From the NCBI GenBank assembly GCA_042867185.1, contig JBHZQV010000002.1, positions 260,262 to 324,261 on the forward strand: DNA of 64,000 nucleotides, written 5' to 3'. Under the pieces are notes generated by a model, which was not told where the DNA came from, did no database searches, and saw only the letters and a list, made by a program, of their open reading frames with translations. Below are positions 26,562-35,090 of this stretch, in pieces. Made by a program: the position numbers and the translations under genes. How positions within the stretch are numbered: the first letter of the stretch is position 1; each line of letters opens with the position of its first letter. The DNA comes from Xylophilus sp042867185 (GTDB lineage: Bacteria; Pseudomonadota; Gammaproteobacteria; Burkholderiales; Burkholderiaceae_C).

Positions 26562-27475
26562 AACCGCCGACCCCCCCTTTCCTCTCGCCCGGCCGGCGCC
26601 GCGGGTTCGCCGCTGCCGCGCTGGTGCTGCTCTCGGCGTTGGCGGCCCCGCTCCATGCGCAGGCGCCGCCCTTCGACATCACCGACGGCCGCGGCCGCAC
26701 CCTGCGATTCGAGCGGCCGCCGCAGCGCATCGTCAGCCTGCTGCCCTCGCTCACCGAAAGCGTCTGCGCGCTCGACCAGTGCGACCGGCTGGTGGGGATC
26801 GACCGGTATTCCAATTTTCCCGAAAGCGTGCGGCACCTGCCGCAGCTGGGCGGCGGCATCGACCCGAACATCGAGGCGATCGTCGCGCTGCGGCCCGACG
26901 TGGTCCTGCTGGCCGTTTCCTCGCGCGCCAGCGACCGGCTGGAGGCGCTGGGCATCCGGGTCGTGGCGCTGGAGCCCAAGACCCATGCCGATGTGCGGCG
27001 GGTGCTCGACACCCTGGGGCGGCTGCTGCAGGTGCCGGGCGACGCGGCGTCGCGCGTCTGGCGGGTGATCGACGCGGGCGTGCAGGCGGCGGCGCAGTCG
27101 GTGCCGCGGCGGGCAAGGCCGACGCGGGTGTACTTCGAGGTCAGCCGCGGGCCGTACGCGGCGGGTGCCTCGTCGTTCATCGGCGAGACGCTGGTGCGGC
27201 TCGGCGCGCAGAACGTGGTGCCGCCCGACCTGGGCCCGTTCCCGCGGCTCAATCCCGAATACGTGGTGCGCGCGAACCCCGACCTGATCATGGTCGGCAA
27301 CCGCAGCATGCAGGCCATGGTGCCGTACCCCGGCTGGCAGAGCATGCGCGCTATCCGCGAGCAGCGCATCTGCGTCTTCGGCCCCGACGAGGCCGACGTG
27401 GTGGTGCGGCCCGGCCCCCGCATGGCGGATGCGGCCCGGATCATGGCGCGCTGCCTGGCGCAGAAGGCGCCGTGA
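26558..27475 (+). CDS. btuF: Cobalamin ABC transporter periplasmic binding protein
   Basis: Periplasmic substrate-binding protein of 305 aa that would take corrinoids from BtuB to the BtuCD importer. It has a signal peptide with an arginine cluster (RRRGFAAAALVLLSALAAPLHAQA), then a cluster A (type III) binding fold: PQRIVSLLPSLTESVCALDQCDRLVGIDRYSNFP is the BtuF/FecB-like N-lobe start. Its GTG start overlaps cobU by four bases and btuC follows, so it belongs to the riboswitch operon. Corrinoid specificity rests on context. Confidence 0.9.
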   Translation: MKPPTPPFLSPGRRRGFAAAALVLLSALAAPLHAQAPPFDITDGRGRTLRFERPPQRIVSLLPSLTESVCALDQCDRLVGIDRYSNFPESVRHLPQLGGGIDPNIEAIVALRPDVVLLAVSSRASDRLEALGIRVVALEPKTHADVRRVLDTLGRLLQVPGDAASRVWRVIDAGVQAAAQSVPRRARPTRVYFEVSRGPYAAGASSFIGETLVRLGAQNVVPPDLGPFPRLNPEYVVRANPDLIMVGNRSMQAMVPYPGWQSMRAIREQRICVFGPDEADVVVRPGPRMADAARIMARCLAQKAP

Positions 27476-27539
27476 TCGTGCGGAGCGACGACCCGCTGCG
27501 TTTCGCCCATCCGCCGGCGCTGCTCCGGAAGGGCCGCGC

Positions 27540-28544
27540 ATGAACGGCCGCGCCGTGGCGCTGGGCGCCGTGCTGCTGGTGCTGGCGGCGCTGCTGCTGG
27601 CCCTGGGTGCCGGCATCGGCAGCACCGGCTTCGAGAGCCTGGTCGCGGCGCGGCAGGACCCGGTCGCCTGGCAGATCGTCTGGGAGATCCGGCTGCCGCG
27701 CACCGCCGGCGCCTGGGTGGCCGGCGCGCTGCTGGGCCTGGCGGGCGCGGTGGCGCAGGGGCTGTTCCGCAATCCGCTGGCCGACCCGTACCTGCTGGGC
27801 AGCGGCTCGGGCGCCTCGCTCGGCACCGCGCTGGCGCTGCTGTGGGGCGGCCAGACGGCGTCGCTGGCCACGGCCGGCAGCCTGTGGCTGCAGCTGGGCG
27901 TGACCGGTGCCGCCTTCGCCGGTGCGGTGCTGGGCGTGGTGCTGACGCTGCTGCTGGCGCGCGGCGCCCAGCACACGATGCGGCTGCTGCTGGGCGGCGT
28001 GATCGTCGGCGTGGTGCTCGGCGCGGGCAAGGACCTGGTCACGGTGGCGGCGCCGCGCATCCTCGAATCGATGCAGGGCTTCACCTTGGGCAGCACCAGT
28101 TTCCTGGGCTGGCAGGCGGTGGCGCTGATGGCCGCCGCGCTGGCGCTCTGCCTGCTGGCCGCACGGCTGCTGGCACCGGTGCTCGACGGCCTGGCGCTGG
28201 GCGAAGCCACCGCCGCCAGCATGGGCCTGTCGCTGCCCTGGCTGCGCGCCGCATTGGTGGCGGTGCTGGCGCTGGCCACCGGCACCGCGGTGGCGCAGAC
28301 CGGGCTGATCGCCTTCGTCGGGCTGGCGGCGCCGCACCTGGTTCGGCCGCTGCTGCACTCGACCCATGCGGCGCTGCTGATGCTGTCGGCCTGCATGGGC
28401 GGCGCGCTGCTGATGGCGGCCGACCTGCTGGCCCGCTGGCTGATCGCGCCGCAGGAGCTGCCGGTGGGCGTGCTGACCGCGCTGCTGGGCGGAGGCTACC
28501 TGCTGTGGCTGATGCACCGGCGCTCGCTGCGGGGTGGGTCGTGA
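27540..28544 (+). CDS. btuC: Cobalamin ABC transporter permease (FecCD family)
   Basis: Inner-membrane permease of 334 aa with about ten helices. Family blocks include IRLPRTAGAWVAGALLGLAGAVAQGLFRNPLADPYLLGSGSGASLG, LLLGGVIVGVVLGAG, and GLIAFVGLAAPHLVRPLLHSTHAALL, the last containing the EAA-like coupling loop to the ATPase. The ATG at 27540 gives a normal length. It lies 64 nt after btuF and 64 nt before btuD. Confidence 0.93.
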   Translation: MNGRAVALGAVLLVLAALLLALGAGIGSTGFESLVAARQDPVAWQIVWEIRLPRTAGAWVAGALLGLAGAVAQGLFRNPLADPYLLGSGSGASLGTALALLWGGQTASLATAGSLWLQLGVTGAAFAGAVLGVVLTLLLARGAQHTMRLLLGGVIVGVVLGAGKDLVTVAAPRILESMQGFTLGSTSFLGWQAVALMAAALALCLLAARLLAPVLDGLALGEATAASMGLSLPWLRAALVAVLALATGTAVAQTGLIAFVGLAAPHLVRPLLHSTHAALLMLSACMGGALLMAADLLARWLIAPQELPVGVLTALLGGGYLLWLMHRRSLRGGS

Positions 28545-28608
28545 GCCCGCGTCCGGCCGTGCCGAGGGGGGCGTGCACCGCCACCGCGCCGAGCGGGCAG
28601 GGGGTTCG

Positions 28609-29379
28609 ATGAGCGCCGCGCTGGAAGCCCGGCAGGTCCATGCCCAACTGGGCGGCACGGCGATCCTGCACGGCATCGACGTGGCCTTCGCGCGCGCTTG
28701 CTGGACGGCGGTCATCGGCCCCAACGGTGCCGGCAAATCCACGCTGCTGAAAGTCCTGGCCGGGCTGCTGCCATACGGTGGTGAGGTGCTGCTGCACGAC
28801 CGCGATCTGCGCGGCTACGGCGGCCGGGCCCGCGCGCGCAGCCTGTCGTGGCTGGGCCAGAGCGAGGGCGACCGCGGCGGCGCCGACGACCTGACCGTCT
28901 ACGACGTGGCCATGCTCGGCCGCCTGCCGCACCAGCGCTGGCTGGCCGCGCCCGATGCCGCCGACCGCGCCGCGGTGGAGCGTGCCCTGCGCACCACCCA
29001 GGCCTGGGACTGGCGCGCCCGGCCGCTGGGCGCGCTCTCGGGCGGCGAGCGCCAGCGGGTGCTGCTGGCGCGCGCGCTGGCGGTCGAGGCCGAGGTGCTG
29101 CTGATGGACGAGCCGCTGGCCAACCTCGACCCGCCGCACCAGGCCGACTGGCTGCGGACGGTGCGCGCGCTGGTGGCCGAAGGCCGCACGGTGGTCAGCG
29201 TGCTGCACGAGATTTCGATGGCGCTGCATGCCGACGCGCTGGTGGTGGTGGATGCCGGCCGCATCCGGCACCGCGGCGCCTGCGGCGATCCGGCGACGCA
29301 CCGCGCGGTGGAAGCGGTGTTCGACGACCGCATCGCGGTGCGGCGGCTCGACGACCAGTGGGTGGCGATGCCGCGCTAG
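28609..29379 (+). CDS. btuD: Cobalamin ABC transporter ATP-binding protein
   Basis: ATPase of 256 aa powering the BtuC importer. Walker A is IGPNGAGKST (about residues 38-47), the ABC signature is LSGGERQRVLLARAL, Walker B is VLLMDEPLANLD, and the switch histidine lies in VSVLHEIS. The start at 28609 follows a long intergenic G-rich run with GGGGG as the probable ribosome-binding site. The ExbB-like gene follows 37 nt later. Confidence 0.93.
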   Translation: MSAALEARQVHAQLGGTAILHGIDVAFARACWTAVIGPNGAGKSTLLKVLAGLLPYGGEVLLHDRDLRGYGGRARARSLSWLGQSEGDRGGADDLTVYDVAMLGRLPHQRWLAAPDAADRAAVERALRTTQAWDWRARPLGALSGGERQRVLLARALAVEAEVLLMDEPLANLDPPHQADWLRTVRALVAEGRTVVSVLHEISMALHADALVVVDAGRIRHRGACGDPATHRAVEAVFDDRIAVRRLDDQWVAMPR

Positions 29380-29416
29380 ACCCCCAGGAAATTCACGGAT
29401 TCAAGGAGCGAGGGAA

Positions 29417-29884
29417 ATGTCGATGGAAACGGGATTCGCGCAGGTCGCGCAGTGGCTGCTGTGGCCGGTGATGGCGCTGGTGGGGCTGTCGTTCCTGTAC
29501 GCGCTGTGGTCGGCCGGCGCGACCGGCATGGAGGCGGTGCAGCGCTGGCGGAGTCCCGCATGGCGGGCCCTGCGCGTGGGGCAGGAGGATTCGCTCGAAG
29601 AGCTGGAGCTGCGCATCGTGCGGCAGATCGAGCCGGTGCGGCTGCTGAGCCGCCTCTCGCCGATGCTGGGCCTGATCGCCACCATGATTCCCCTCGGCCC
29701 CGCGCTGCAGAGCGTGGCCGCCGGCCAGGGCCAGCAGGCGCTGGCGGTGTTCAGCGGCGCCTTCTCCGGTGTGGTGCTGGCCCTGGCCGCCGCTTCGATC
29801 GGGCTGGTGGTGTATTCGGTGCGGCGCCGCTGGCTGCTGGCCGAACTGCTGGAAGTGCGGCGGCAGCGCGGAGTCACCGCATGA
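29417..29884 (+). CDS. MotA/TolQ/ExbB-like proton-channel subunit paired with exported CobN
   Basis: Membrane protein of 155 aa with three predicted helices (about 8-33, 78-100 and 108-135). LSPMLGLIATMIPLGPAL and AVFSGAFSGVVLALAAASIGLVVYSV are the ExbB/TolQ/MotA channel helices, shorter than true ExbB because the cytoplasmic regions are reduced. AAGGAGCGAGGG precedes the ATG. It overlaps the ExbD-like gene by four bases, and the CobN homologue overlaps that. The three genes form a tightly coupled module, suggesting proton-motive force is delivered to the CobN-like protein. A TonB-independent role is inference. Confidence 0.85.
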   Translation: MSMETGFAQVAQWLLWPVMALVGLSFLYALWSAGATGMEAVQRWRSPAWRALRVGQEDSLEELELRIVRQIEPVRLLSRLSPMLGLIATMIPLGPALQSVAAGQGQQALAVFSGAFSGVVLALAAASIGLVVYSVRRRWLLAELLEVRRQRGVTA

Positions 29885-30267
29885 AGCACCTCAGCGTACT
29901 GGCCGAGGAAGACGACGATCCGATGCTGTCGGCGATCAACCTGATCGACGTGTTCCTGGTGCTGATCGTGGCGCTGCTTACCGCCGTCGCGGTGCAGAGC
30001 CAGTCGGCCGAAGGCGCGATCACCGCGGTGCGCAACCCGGGCCAGCCCGACATGGAGCTGGTGGTCACCGAGAACGGCAAGAGCATCCGGTTCAAGGGCA
30101 CCGGCAGCGCGAGCCGCGGGCAGGGCGTGCGCACCGGCGTGGCCTACAAGCTCGACGACGGCAGCGTGGTCTATGTGCCGGAGCCGGGGGAGGGCGCGGC
30201 CGCCGCGGCGCCTGCCGCTGCATCGCCGGCACCTGCCGCGCCGCCCGCCGTCGGAACCGCGCGATGA
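29881..30267 (+). CDS. DUF2149 protein, ExbD/TolR-like
   Basis: Protein of 128 aa with one N-terminal membrane helix, INLIDVFLVLIVALLTAVAV (about 18-40). The Asp in this helix sits exactly where ExbD and TolR carry their proton-carrying aspartate (I-N-x-x-D-V-x-L-V-L pattern). A periplasmic domain (about 45-105) and an Ala/Pro-rich tail follow. DUF2149 genes are known neighbours of CobN/HmuS-like chelatases in other phyla. It overlaps both neighbours by four bases (ATGA), so the ExbB-like, DUF2149 and cobN products should be made in coordination. Confidence 0.85.
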   Translation: MKHLSVLAEEDDDPMLSAINLIDVFLVLIVALLTAVAVQSQSAEGAITAVRNPGQPDMELVVTENGKSIRFKGTGSASRGQGVRTGVAYKLDDGSVVYVPEPGEGAAAAAPAAASPAPAAPPAVGTAR

Positions 30268-33200
30268 GGGTGGCTGGCGTCGCGGGAGCACGGCACGGCA
30301 TCGGCGCACGGCGGTGGGCATGCGCCATCGCGCTGCTGCTGCTCTCCGTGCTGGCGCCGTGCGCCCGCGCCGCCACGCTGCTCTGGATCACCGCCGATGT
30401 CACCCCCGCCACCCGCACCGCCCTGCTGCAGCGGCTGGGCACGGAAGCCGGCCTGCAGGTACGGCACACCGAGTACCCGATCGCCGGCACGCCCGGCCTG
30501 GACGGTGCGCAGTCCGCCGCGCTCGACCAGGCGTTGTCCACGGCCGATCTCGTGTGGATCGATGCGCCGCATCCGACGATCGAGGCGCGGCTCACGTCCC
30601 TCGTCGGCCCGCGCGCGGACGCCTTCGCCCGGCGCCGACCCGGCCGCCTCGTCTGGACGACCGCGGCCTTCGCCGCCGGCGACACGCCCGCGGCCCGCAT
30701 GGCCGCCTACCTGCAGGCCGGCGGCGAGGCCAACATGCGCCATGCGGTGGCGCTGGCCGCCGCGGTCGCGACCGGTGCCGCGCTGCCGGCGCTGCCCCCG
30801 CCGCAGCCCTTCGCCACCCGCGGCCTCTACACCCCCGGCGCGCCGGCGCTGTTCGCCGATGCGGAAGCCTTCGCCCGCTGGCAGGCCGCGCAGCCGGCCT
30901 TGAAAGACCTGCCGACTGTCGCGCTGCTGGTCCACCGCTACCACTTCGTCAACGGCGCGACCGACTGGCTCGACCAGTGGATCGCCCTGTTCCGCCGGCA
31001 CGGCCTGCTGGCCTATGCGGCCTTCGGCCCGCAGGCCGACGTGCCGGGCCTCTCGCAGCTGCTGGAGGTGCCTGACGGCGCCGGCGGCCGCACGCTGCAG
31101 GCCCGCGCCATCGTGCTGCACCAGCTGGTCCCGCAGGCCGCGGCCCTGCAGCCGCTGTTCGACCGCTGGGGGGCGCCGGTGATCGCCACCCAGCCCTACC
31201 GGCAGGGCGGCACCGGCGAATGGGAGGCCGACGCGCAGGGCCTGGCCTTCGGCGACGTGCCCTTCTACCTGGCCCAGCCCGAGGGCGCGGGCGCCGTCGA
31301 TCCGCTGATGGTGCTGGCCCATGCCGACGGCGGCCGGCGGCCCGAACTGGTGGTGCGCCAGGCCGATGCGGTCGCGGCCAAGGTGCGCCGGCTGGTCGCC
31401 TTGCGGGACACGCCCCGGGCGCAGAAGCGGCTGGTCGCGATGGTCTACAACTACCCGCCGGGCGGCACCAACTTCGGCGCCTCGTTCCTCAACGTGCCGC
31501 GCAGCCTGGAGCGGGTGTCGCAGGGCCTGGCCGATGCCGGCTACACCACCCGCGGCCTGCCCGAGGCGCAGTGGATAGCCGGCCTGAAGCCGCTGCTGCG
31601 CGCCTACTACCCCGATGCCGACCTGCGCGGACTGCTGGAGACCGGCCAGGCCGCCGCGCTGCCGCTGGCGCAGTACCAGCGCTGGTTCGACACGCTGCCG
31701 GCCGCGGTGCGCCAGCGCATCGAAGGCCAGTGGGGCCCGGCCGCGCGCAGCCGCTACCTGGTGCAGTGGCAGGGCGCACCGGTGTTCGTCGTTCCGCGGC
31801 TGCAGGTCGGCCACCTGTCGGTGCTGCCGCAGCCGCCGCGCGAGGAAACGCTGCGCCAGGGCCAGAACGCCTTCATGCACCGCAGCAAGACGCCCCTGTC
31901 GCACCACTACCTGGCGGTGTACCTGTGGGCCGGCCAGGCCGACGCGCTGCTGCATTTCGGCACCCACGGCACGCAGGAGTGGGCGCCCGGCAAGGCCCGC
32001 GCGCTGGACGTGCACGACGACGCGCTGCTGCCCCTGGGCGAGGTGCCGGTGGTCTACCCCTACATCGTCGACAACCTGGGCGAGGCGCTGACCGCCAAAC
32101 GCCGTGGCCGCGCGGTGCTGGTGAGCCACAAGACGCCGGTGTTCTCGCCCGCCGGCTTCAACGCCCGCATGGCCCACATGCACGAGCTGATGCACGAGTG
32201 GGAGACGGTCGACGCCGGCCCCACCCGCGCCGCGCTGGAGAAGGAACTGACCGCGCAGTTCGTCGAACACAAGCTGCACCACGACCTGGGCTGGAGCGCC
32301 GAGCGCATCGCCCGGGAATTCGAGCCGTTCCTGGAGATCCTGCACCCTTACCTCGACAGCCTGGCGCAGAGTTCGCAGCCCAAGGGCCTGGCCGCCTTCG
32401 GCATCGCGCCCGACGCGGCCCAGCGCCAGCAGACCATCCTCCAGGCGCTGCGCAAGCCGCTGATCGAGGCGCTGGGCGAGGACATCGACGAGGCCTTTCT
32501 GATCGACCACGCCGGCATCGCCACCGCCCGGCCCGCGCGCTGGCTGGCGGTGGCGCTGCGCGATCCGCAGGCGGCCAGCGTGCTGGACCTGCGGCCGGCG
32601 GTGCCGCCCGAAAAACCGGCCGCCACCGCGGAACCCGTTCGTGCCGAAGATTTCGTGCCCAACCGCGCCGCCCGCAAGCCGATCGACAGCCCCGCCTTGC
32701 TGGCCCTGGCCCGGCGCGCGCAGCAGCTCGACGCGCTGCTCGCGACCGAAGGCGAGATGCCCGGCCTGCTGGCGGCGCTGGACGGCCGCTTCATCCCGGC
32801 GGCCTACGGCGGCGACCCGATCCGCAACCCCGACAGCCTGCCGACCGGCCGCAACCTCACCGGCCTGGACCCGGCGCGGCTGCCCACCCGCAACGCCTAC
32901 GACGTGGCGCAGACGGTGTTCGCCGATTGGTTGAAGGGCTGGTGCGCGTCGCACGGCGGCGTCATGCCGGGCCGGCTGGCCCTGTCGCTCTGGGCCGGCG
33001 AAACATTGCGCCAGCAGGGCGTGATGGAAGCGCAGGCCCTGGTCGCCCTCGGCGTGCGCCCGGTGTGGGACGACAGCGGCCGGCCGGTCAAGGTCGAGTT
33101 GATCCCGCGGCAGGAGTTGCAACGCCCGCGGGTCGACGTGCTGCTGAGCATCACCGGCTCCTACCGCGACCAGTTCCCGGCCCTGATGGCCCTGATCGAC

Positions 33201-34409
33201 CAGGCGGTGGCGGTGGCCGCGCAGGCCGAGCCCGACAACGCCGTCACCGCTAACACCCGCCAGGTCGCGGCCGAGCTGCGCCAGCGCGGCGTGCCGCAGG
33301 CCCAGGCCGACACGCTGGCGCGCGCCCGCAGCTTCGGCAACGCGATGGGCGACTACGGCACCGGCATCGCCGAGGCGGTGCAGGACGACGGCCTGAAGGC
33401 GCAGGACGCGCGGCTGGGCGAATTGTTTCTGCAGCGCATGGGCCAGCCCTACCTCGACGGCCAGCCGGTGCAGGGCGTTGCGCCCGGCACCGCCCGCGAG
33501 GCGCTGGGCGCGCACCTGCGGCGCACCGATGCGGCGGTCATGTCGCGCAGTTCGCACCTCTATGCGATGGTCAGCTCCGACGACCCGTTCCAGTACCTGG
33601 GCGGCCTGGCCGCCGCGGCCCGCAGCGCCGGCCGCAAGGACGCGGTGGACCTCTACGTCAACCAGCTCCAGGACAGCGGCGAGCCGGTCACCGAGACCGC
33701 GCAGCGCGCCATCGCGCTGGAGATGCAGTCGCGCTACCTGCACCCCGGCTGGCTGCAGGCGCAGAAGGCCGAAGGCTACGCCGGCACGCTGCAGGTGCTG
33801 AAGGCGGTGCAGTTCGCCTGGGGCTGGCAATCGGTGCAGAAGGACAGCATCCGCTCCGACCACTGGCAGAGCTTCTACGAGGTGCTGGTGCAGGACAAGC
33901 ACCGGCTCGGCGTACCGCAGTGGCTGGACCAGAACAGGCAGGCCTATGCGCAGACGCTGGAGCGGCTGGTGCAGGCCCAGCGCCAGGGCTACTGGCAGGC
34001 CGACGCCGCCACGCAGCGCGACCTCGCCGAGCGCTACCGTGCGCTGACCCGGGCCGAGCCGCTGGCGCTGGAGCAGGCGTCGGTGCGGCAGTGGGCCGAG
34101 CAGCGTGCGTCGCCGGAGGCGCCGGCCGCTCCCGTCGGCATGCAGGCCGCCGCCAACGCGGCCGCCGCACCCGTCACCCCTCCGCCGGCTGCACGACCCG
34201 CCGCGCCCGCAGCGCCTGCCGCAGTGCCGCCGCCCGGGCAAGGCGTGCGGCTGGAGCGGGTGCCCGATCCGCCGCCGGCATCGGCCGCCGCATCCCGCTT
34301 CATCCAATGGCTGGCCGGCGCGCTGGTGCTGCTGGTCGTCGCCGCCGGCGCCGCCTGGCAGGCCCAGCGCCCGGGCGCACCCCGCTGGCGGACAGCCGCC
34401 GGCACCTGA
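30264..34409 (+). CDS. cobN: Exported, membrane-anchored CobN/HmuS-like chelatase homologue
   Basis: Protein of 1381 aa homologous to the large subunit of cobaltochelatase (CobN) and Mg-chelatase (ChlH/BchH). The family active-site block HFGTHGTQEWAPGK is at about residues 564-577, and PVVYPYIVDNLGEALTAKRRG, FVEHKLHHDLGWS and AMVSSDDPFQYLGGL are further CobN blocks. Unlike cytosolic CobN, it starts with a signal peptide (RRWACAIALLLLSVLAPCARA, cleavage near residue 36). It ends with an Ala/Pro-rich linker and a membrane helix at about 1346-1365 with a short basic tail. The catalytic part should therefore lie in the periplasm. No cobS/cobT-type AAA partners are nearby; an ExbB/ExbD-like pair is. 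Its substrate may be a corrinoid or another tetrapyrrole. Confidence 0.88.
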   Translation: MRVAGVAGARHGIGARRWACAIALLLLSVLAPCARAATLLWITADVTPATRTALLQRLGTEAGLQVRHTEYPIAGTPGLDGAQSAALDQALSTADLVWIDAPHPTIEARLTSLVGPRADAFARRRPGRLVWTTAAFAAGDTPAARMAAYLQAGGEANMRHAVALAAAVATGAALPALPPPQPFATRGLYTPGAPALFADAEAFARWQAAQPALKDLPTVALLVHRYHFVNGATDWLDQWIALFRRHGLLAYAAFGPQADVPGLSQLLEVPDGAGGRTLQARAIVLHQLVPQAAALQPLFDRWGAPVIATQPYRQGGTGEWEADAQGLAFGDVPFYLAQPEGAGAVDPLMVLAHADGGRRPELVVRQADAVAAKVRRLVALRDTPRAQKRLVAMVYNYPPGGTNFGASFLNVPRSLERVSQGLADAGYTTRGLPEAQWIAGLKPLLRAYYPDADLRGLLETGQAAALPLAQYQRWFDTLPAAVRQRIEGQWGPAARSRYLVQWQGAPVFVVPRLQVGHLSVLPQPPREETLRQGQNAFMHRSKTPLSHHYLAVYLWAGQADALLHFGTHGTQEWAPGKARALDVHDDALLPLGEVPVVYPYIVDNLGEALTAKRRGRAVLVSHKTPVFSPAGFNARMAHMHELMHEWETVDAGPTRAALEKELTAQFVEHKLHHDLGWSAERIAREFEPFLEILHPYLDSLAQSSQPKGLAAFGIAPDAAQRQQTILQALRKPLIEALGEDIDEAFLIDHAGIATARPARWLAVALRDPQAASVLDLRPAVPPEKPAATAEPVRAEDFVPNRAARKPIDSPALLALARRAQQLDALLATEGEMPGLLAALDGRFIPAAYGGDPIRNPDSLPTGRNLTGLDPARLPTRNAYDVAQTVFADWLKGWCASHGGVMPGRLALSLWAGETLRQQGVMEAQALVALGVRPVWDDSGRPVKVELIPRQELQRPRVDVLLSITGSYRDQFPALMALIDQAVAVAAQAEPDNAVTANTRQVAAELRQRGVPQAQADTLARARSFGNAMGDYGTGIAEAVQDDGLKAQDARLGELFLQRMGQPYLDGQPVQGVAPGTAREALGAHLRRTDAAVMSRSSHLYAMVSSDDPFQYLGGLAAAARSAGRKDAVDLYVNQLQDSGEPVTETAQRAIALEMQSRYLHPGWLQAQKAEGYAGTLQVLKAVQFAWGWQSVQKDSIRSDHWQSFYEVLVQDKHRLGVPQWLDQNRQAYAQTLERLVQAQRQGYWQADAATQRDLAERYRALTRAEPLALEQASVRQWAEQRASPEAPAAPVGMQAAANAAAAPVTPPPAARPAAPAAPAAVPPPGQGVRLERVPDPPPASAAASRFIQWLAGALVLLVVAAGAAWQAQRPGAPRWRTAAGT

Positions 34410-34429
34410 CCTTTTCAGAAAGACATCCC

Positions 34430-34999
34430 ATGCAGATCGAAACCCCTCCCAGCGAAAAACCGTACGAGAAGCCCGAGGGCGAACGCCGCGGCCTGGTCCT
34501 GGTCAACACCGGCGACGGCAAGGGCAAGAGCACCGCGGCCTTCGGCCTGGCCCTGCGCGCGCACGGCCGCGGCAAGGCGGTGAAGATCTACCAGTTCATG
34601 AAGGTGCCCAGCGCGCGCTTCGGCGAGCACCGCATGTTCGAGCAGATCGGGATTCCCATCGAAGGCCTGGGCGACGGCTTCAGCTGGAAGAGCCAGGACC
34701 TGGAGCGCAGCGCGCAGCTGGCCCGCGACGGCTGGGAGAAGGCCCGTGCGGCCATCCTCTCGGGCGACTATTTCCTGGTGGTGCTCGACGAGATCACCTA
34801 CCCGCTGGTCTACGGCTGGCTGCCGCTCGACGGCGTGCTGGACACCCTGCGCGACCGCCCGAAGGAGGTCCACGTGGTGCTCACCGGCCGCCGCTGCCCG
34901 CCCGAGATCGTCGAACTGGCCGACACGGTGACCGAGATGCAGATGGTCAAGCATGCGTTCAAGGCGGGCGTGCCGGCGCAGCGGGGCATCGAGGACTGA
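34430..34999 (+). CDS. cobO: Corrinoid adenosyltransferase (CobO/BtuR type)
   Basis: ATP:cob(I)alamin/cob(I)yrinic acid a,c-diamide adenosyltransferase of 189 aa, which adds the upper 5'-deoxyadenosyl ligand. The P-loop TGDGKGKSTAAFGLALRA, QFMKV, VVLDEITYPLVYGWL and VLTGRRCPPEIVELADTVTEM are diagnostic of CobA/CobO/BtuR. The ATG at 34430 lies 20 nt after cobN. In a salvage context it adenosylates incoming cobinamide or cobalamin before remodelling. Confidence 0.95.
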   Translation: MQIETPPSEKPYEKPEGERRGLVLVNTGDGKGKSTAAFGLALRAHGRGKAVKIYQFMKVPSARFGEHRMFEQIGIPIEGLGDGFSWKSQDLERSAQLARDGWEKARAAILSGDYFLVVLDEITYPLVYGWLPLDGVLDTLRDRPKEVHVVLTGRRCPPEIVELADTVTEMQMVKHAFKAGVPAQRGIED

Positions 35000-35013
35000 C
35001 GCGCCGCGCTCGG

Positions 35014-35039
35014 CATTATTGAAAATGCATTATCGTTAG
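35014..35039. promoter_or_regulatory. Possible Fur box upstream of the second TonB receptor
   Basis: An AT-rich island in very GC-rich surroundings. GAAAATG-CATTATC (35021-35034) is a near-perfect inverted repeat resembling two GATAAT hexamers, the Fur-box building block, although the arms are spaced by GC rather than one base. It lies 57 nt before the ATG of the receptor at 35091. Confidence 0.45.
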
Positions 35040-35090
35040 TGCCCCCTGCATTTTTGCGGGCTCCCGAGCGCCCGAGACCGACCTTCCCCC

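Noticed and set aside
24395..28396. Very long open frame on the minus strand (over 1300 codons) opposite cobB-btuC
   Set aside because: Arg/Ala/Pro/Gly/Ser-rich, no domain, and fully antisense to well-recognised genes; a by-product of about 70% GC coding with biased third positions.
30171..34307. Minus-strand open frame of about 1380 codons opposite cobN
   Set aside because: Low-complexity composition and a perfect codon-shadow of cobN; no start context or homology features.
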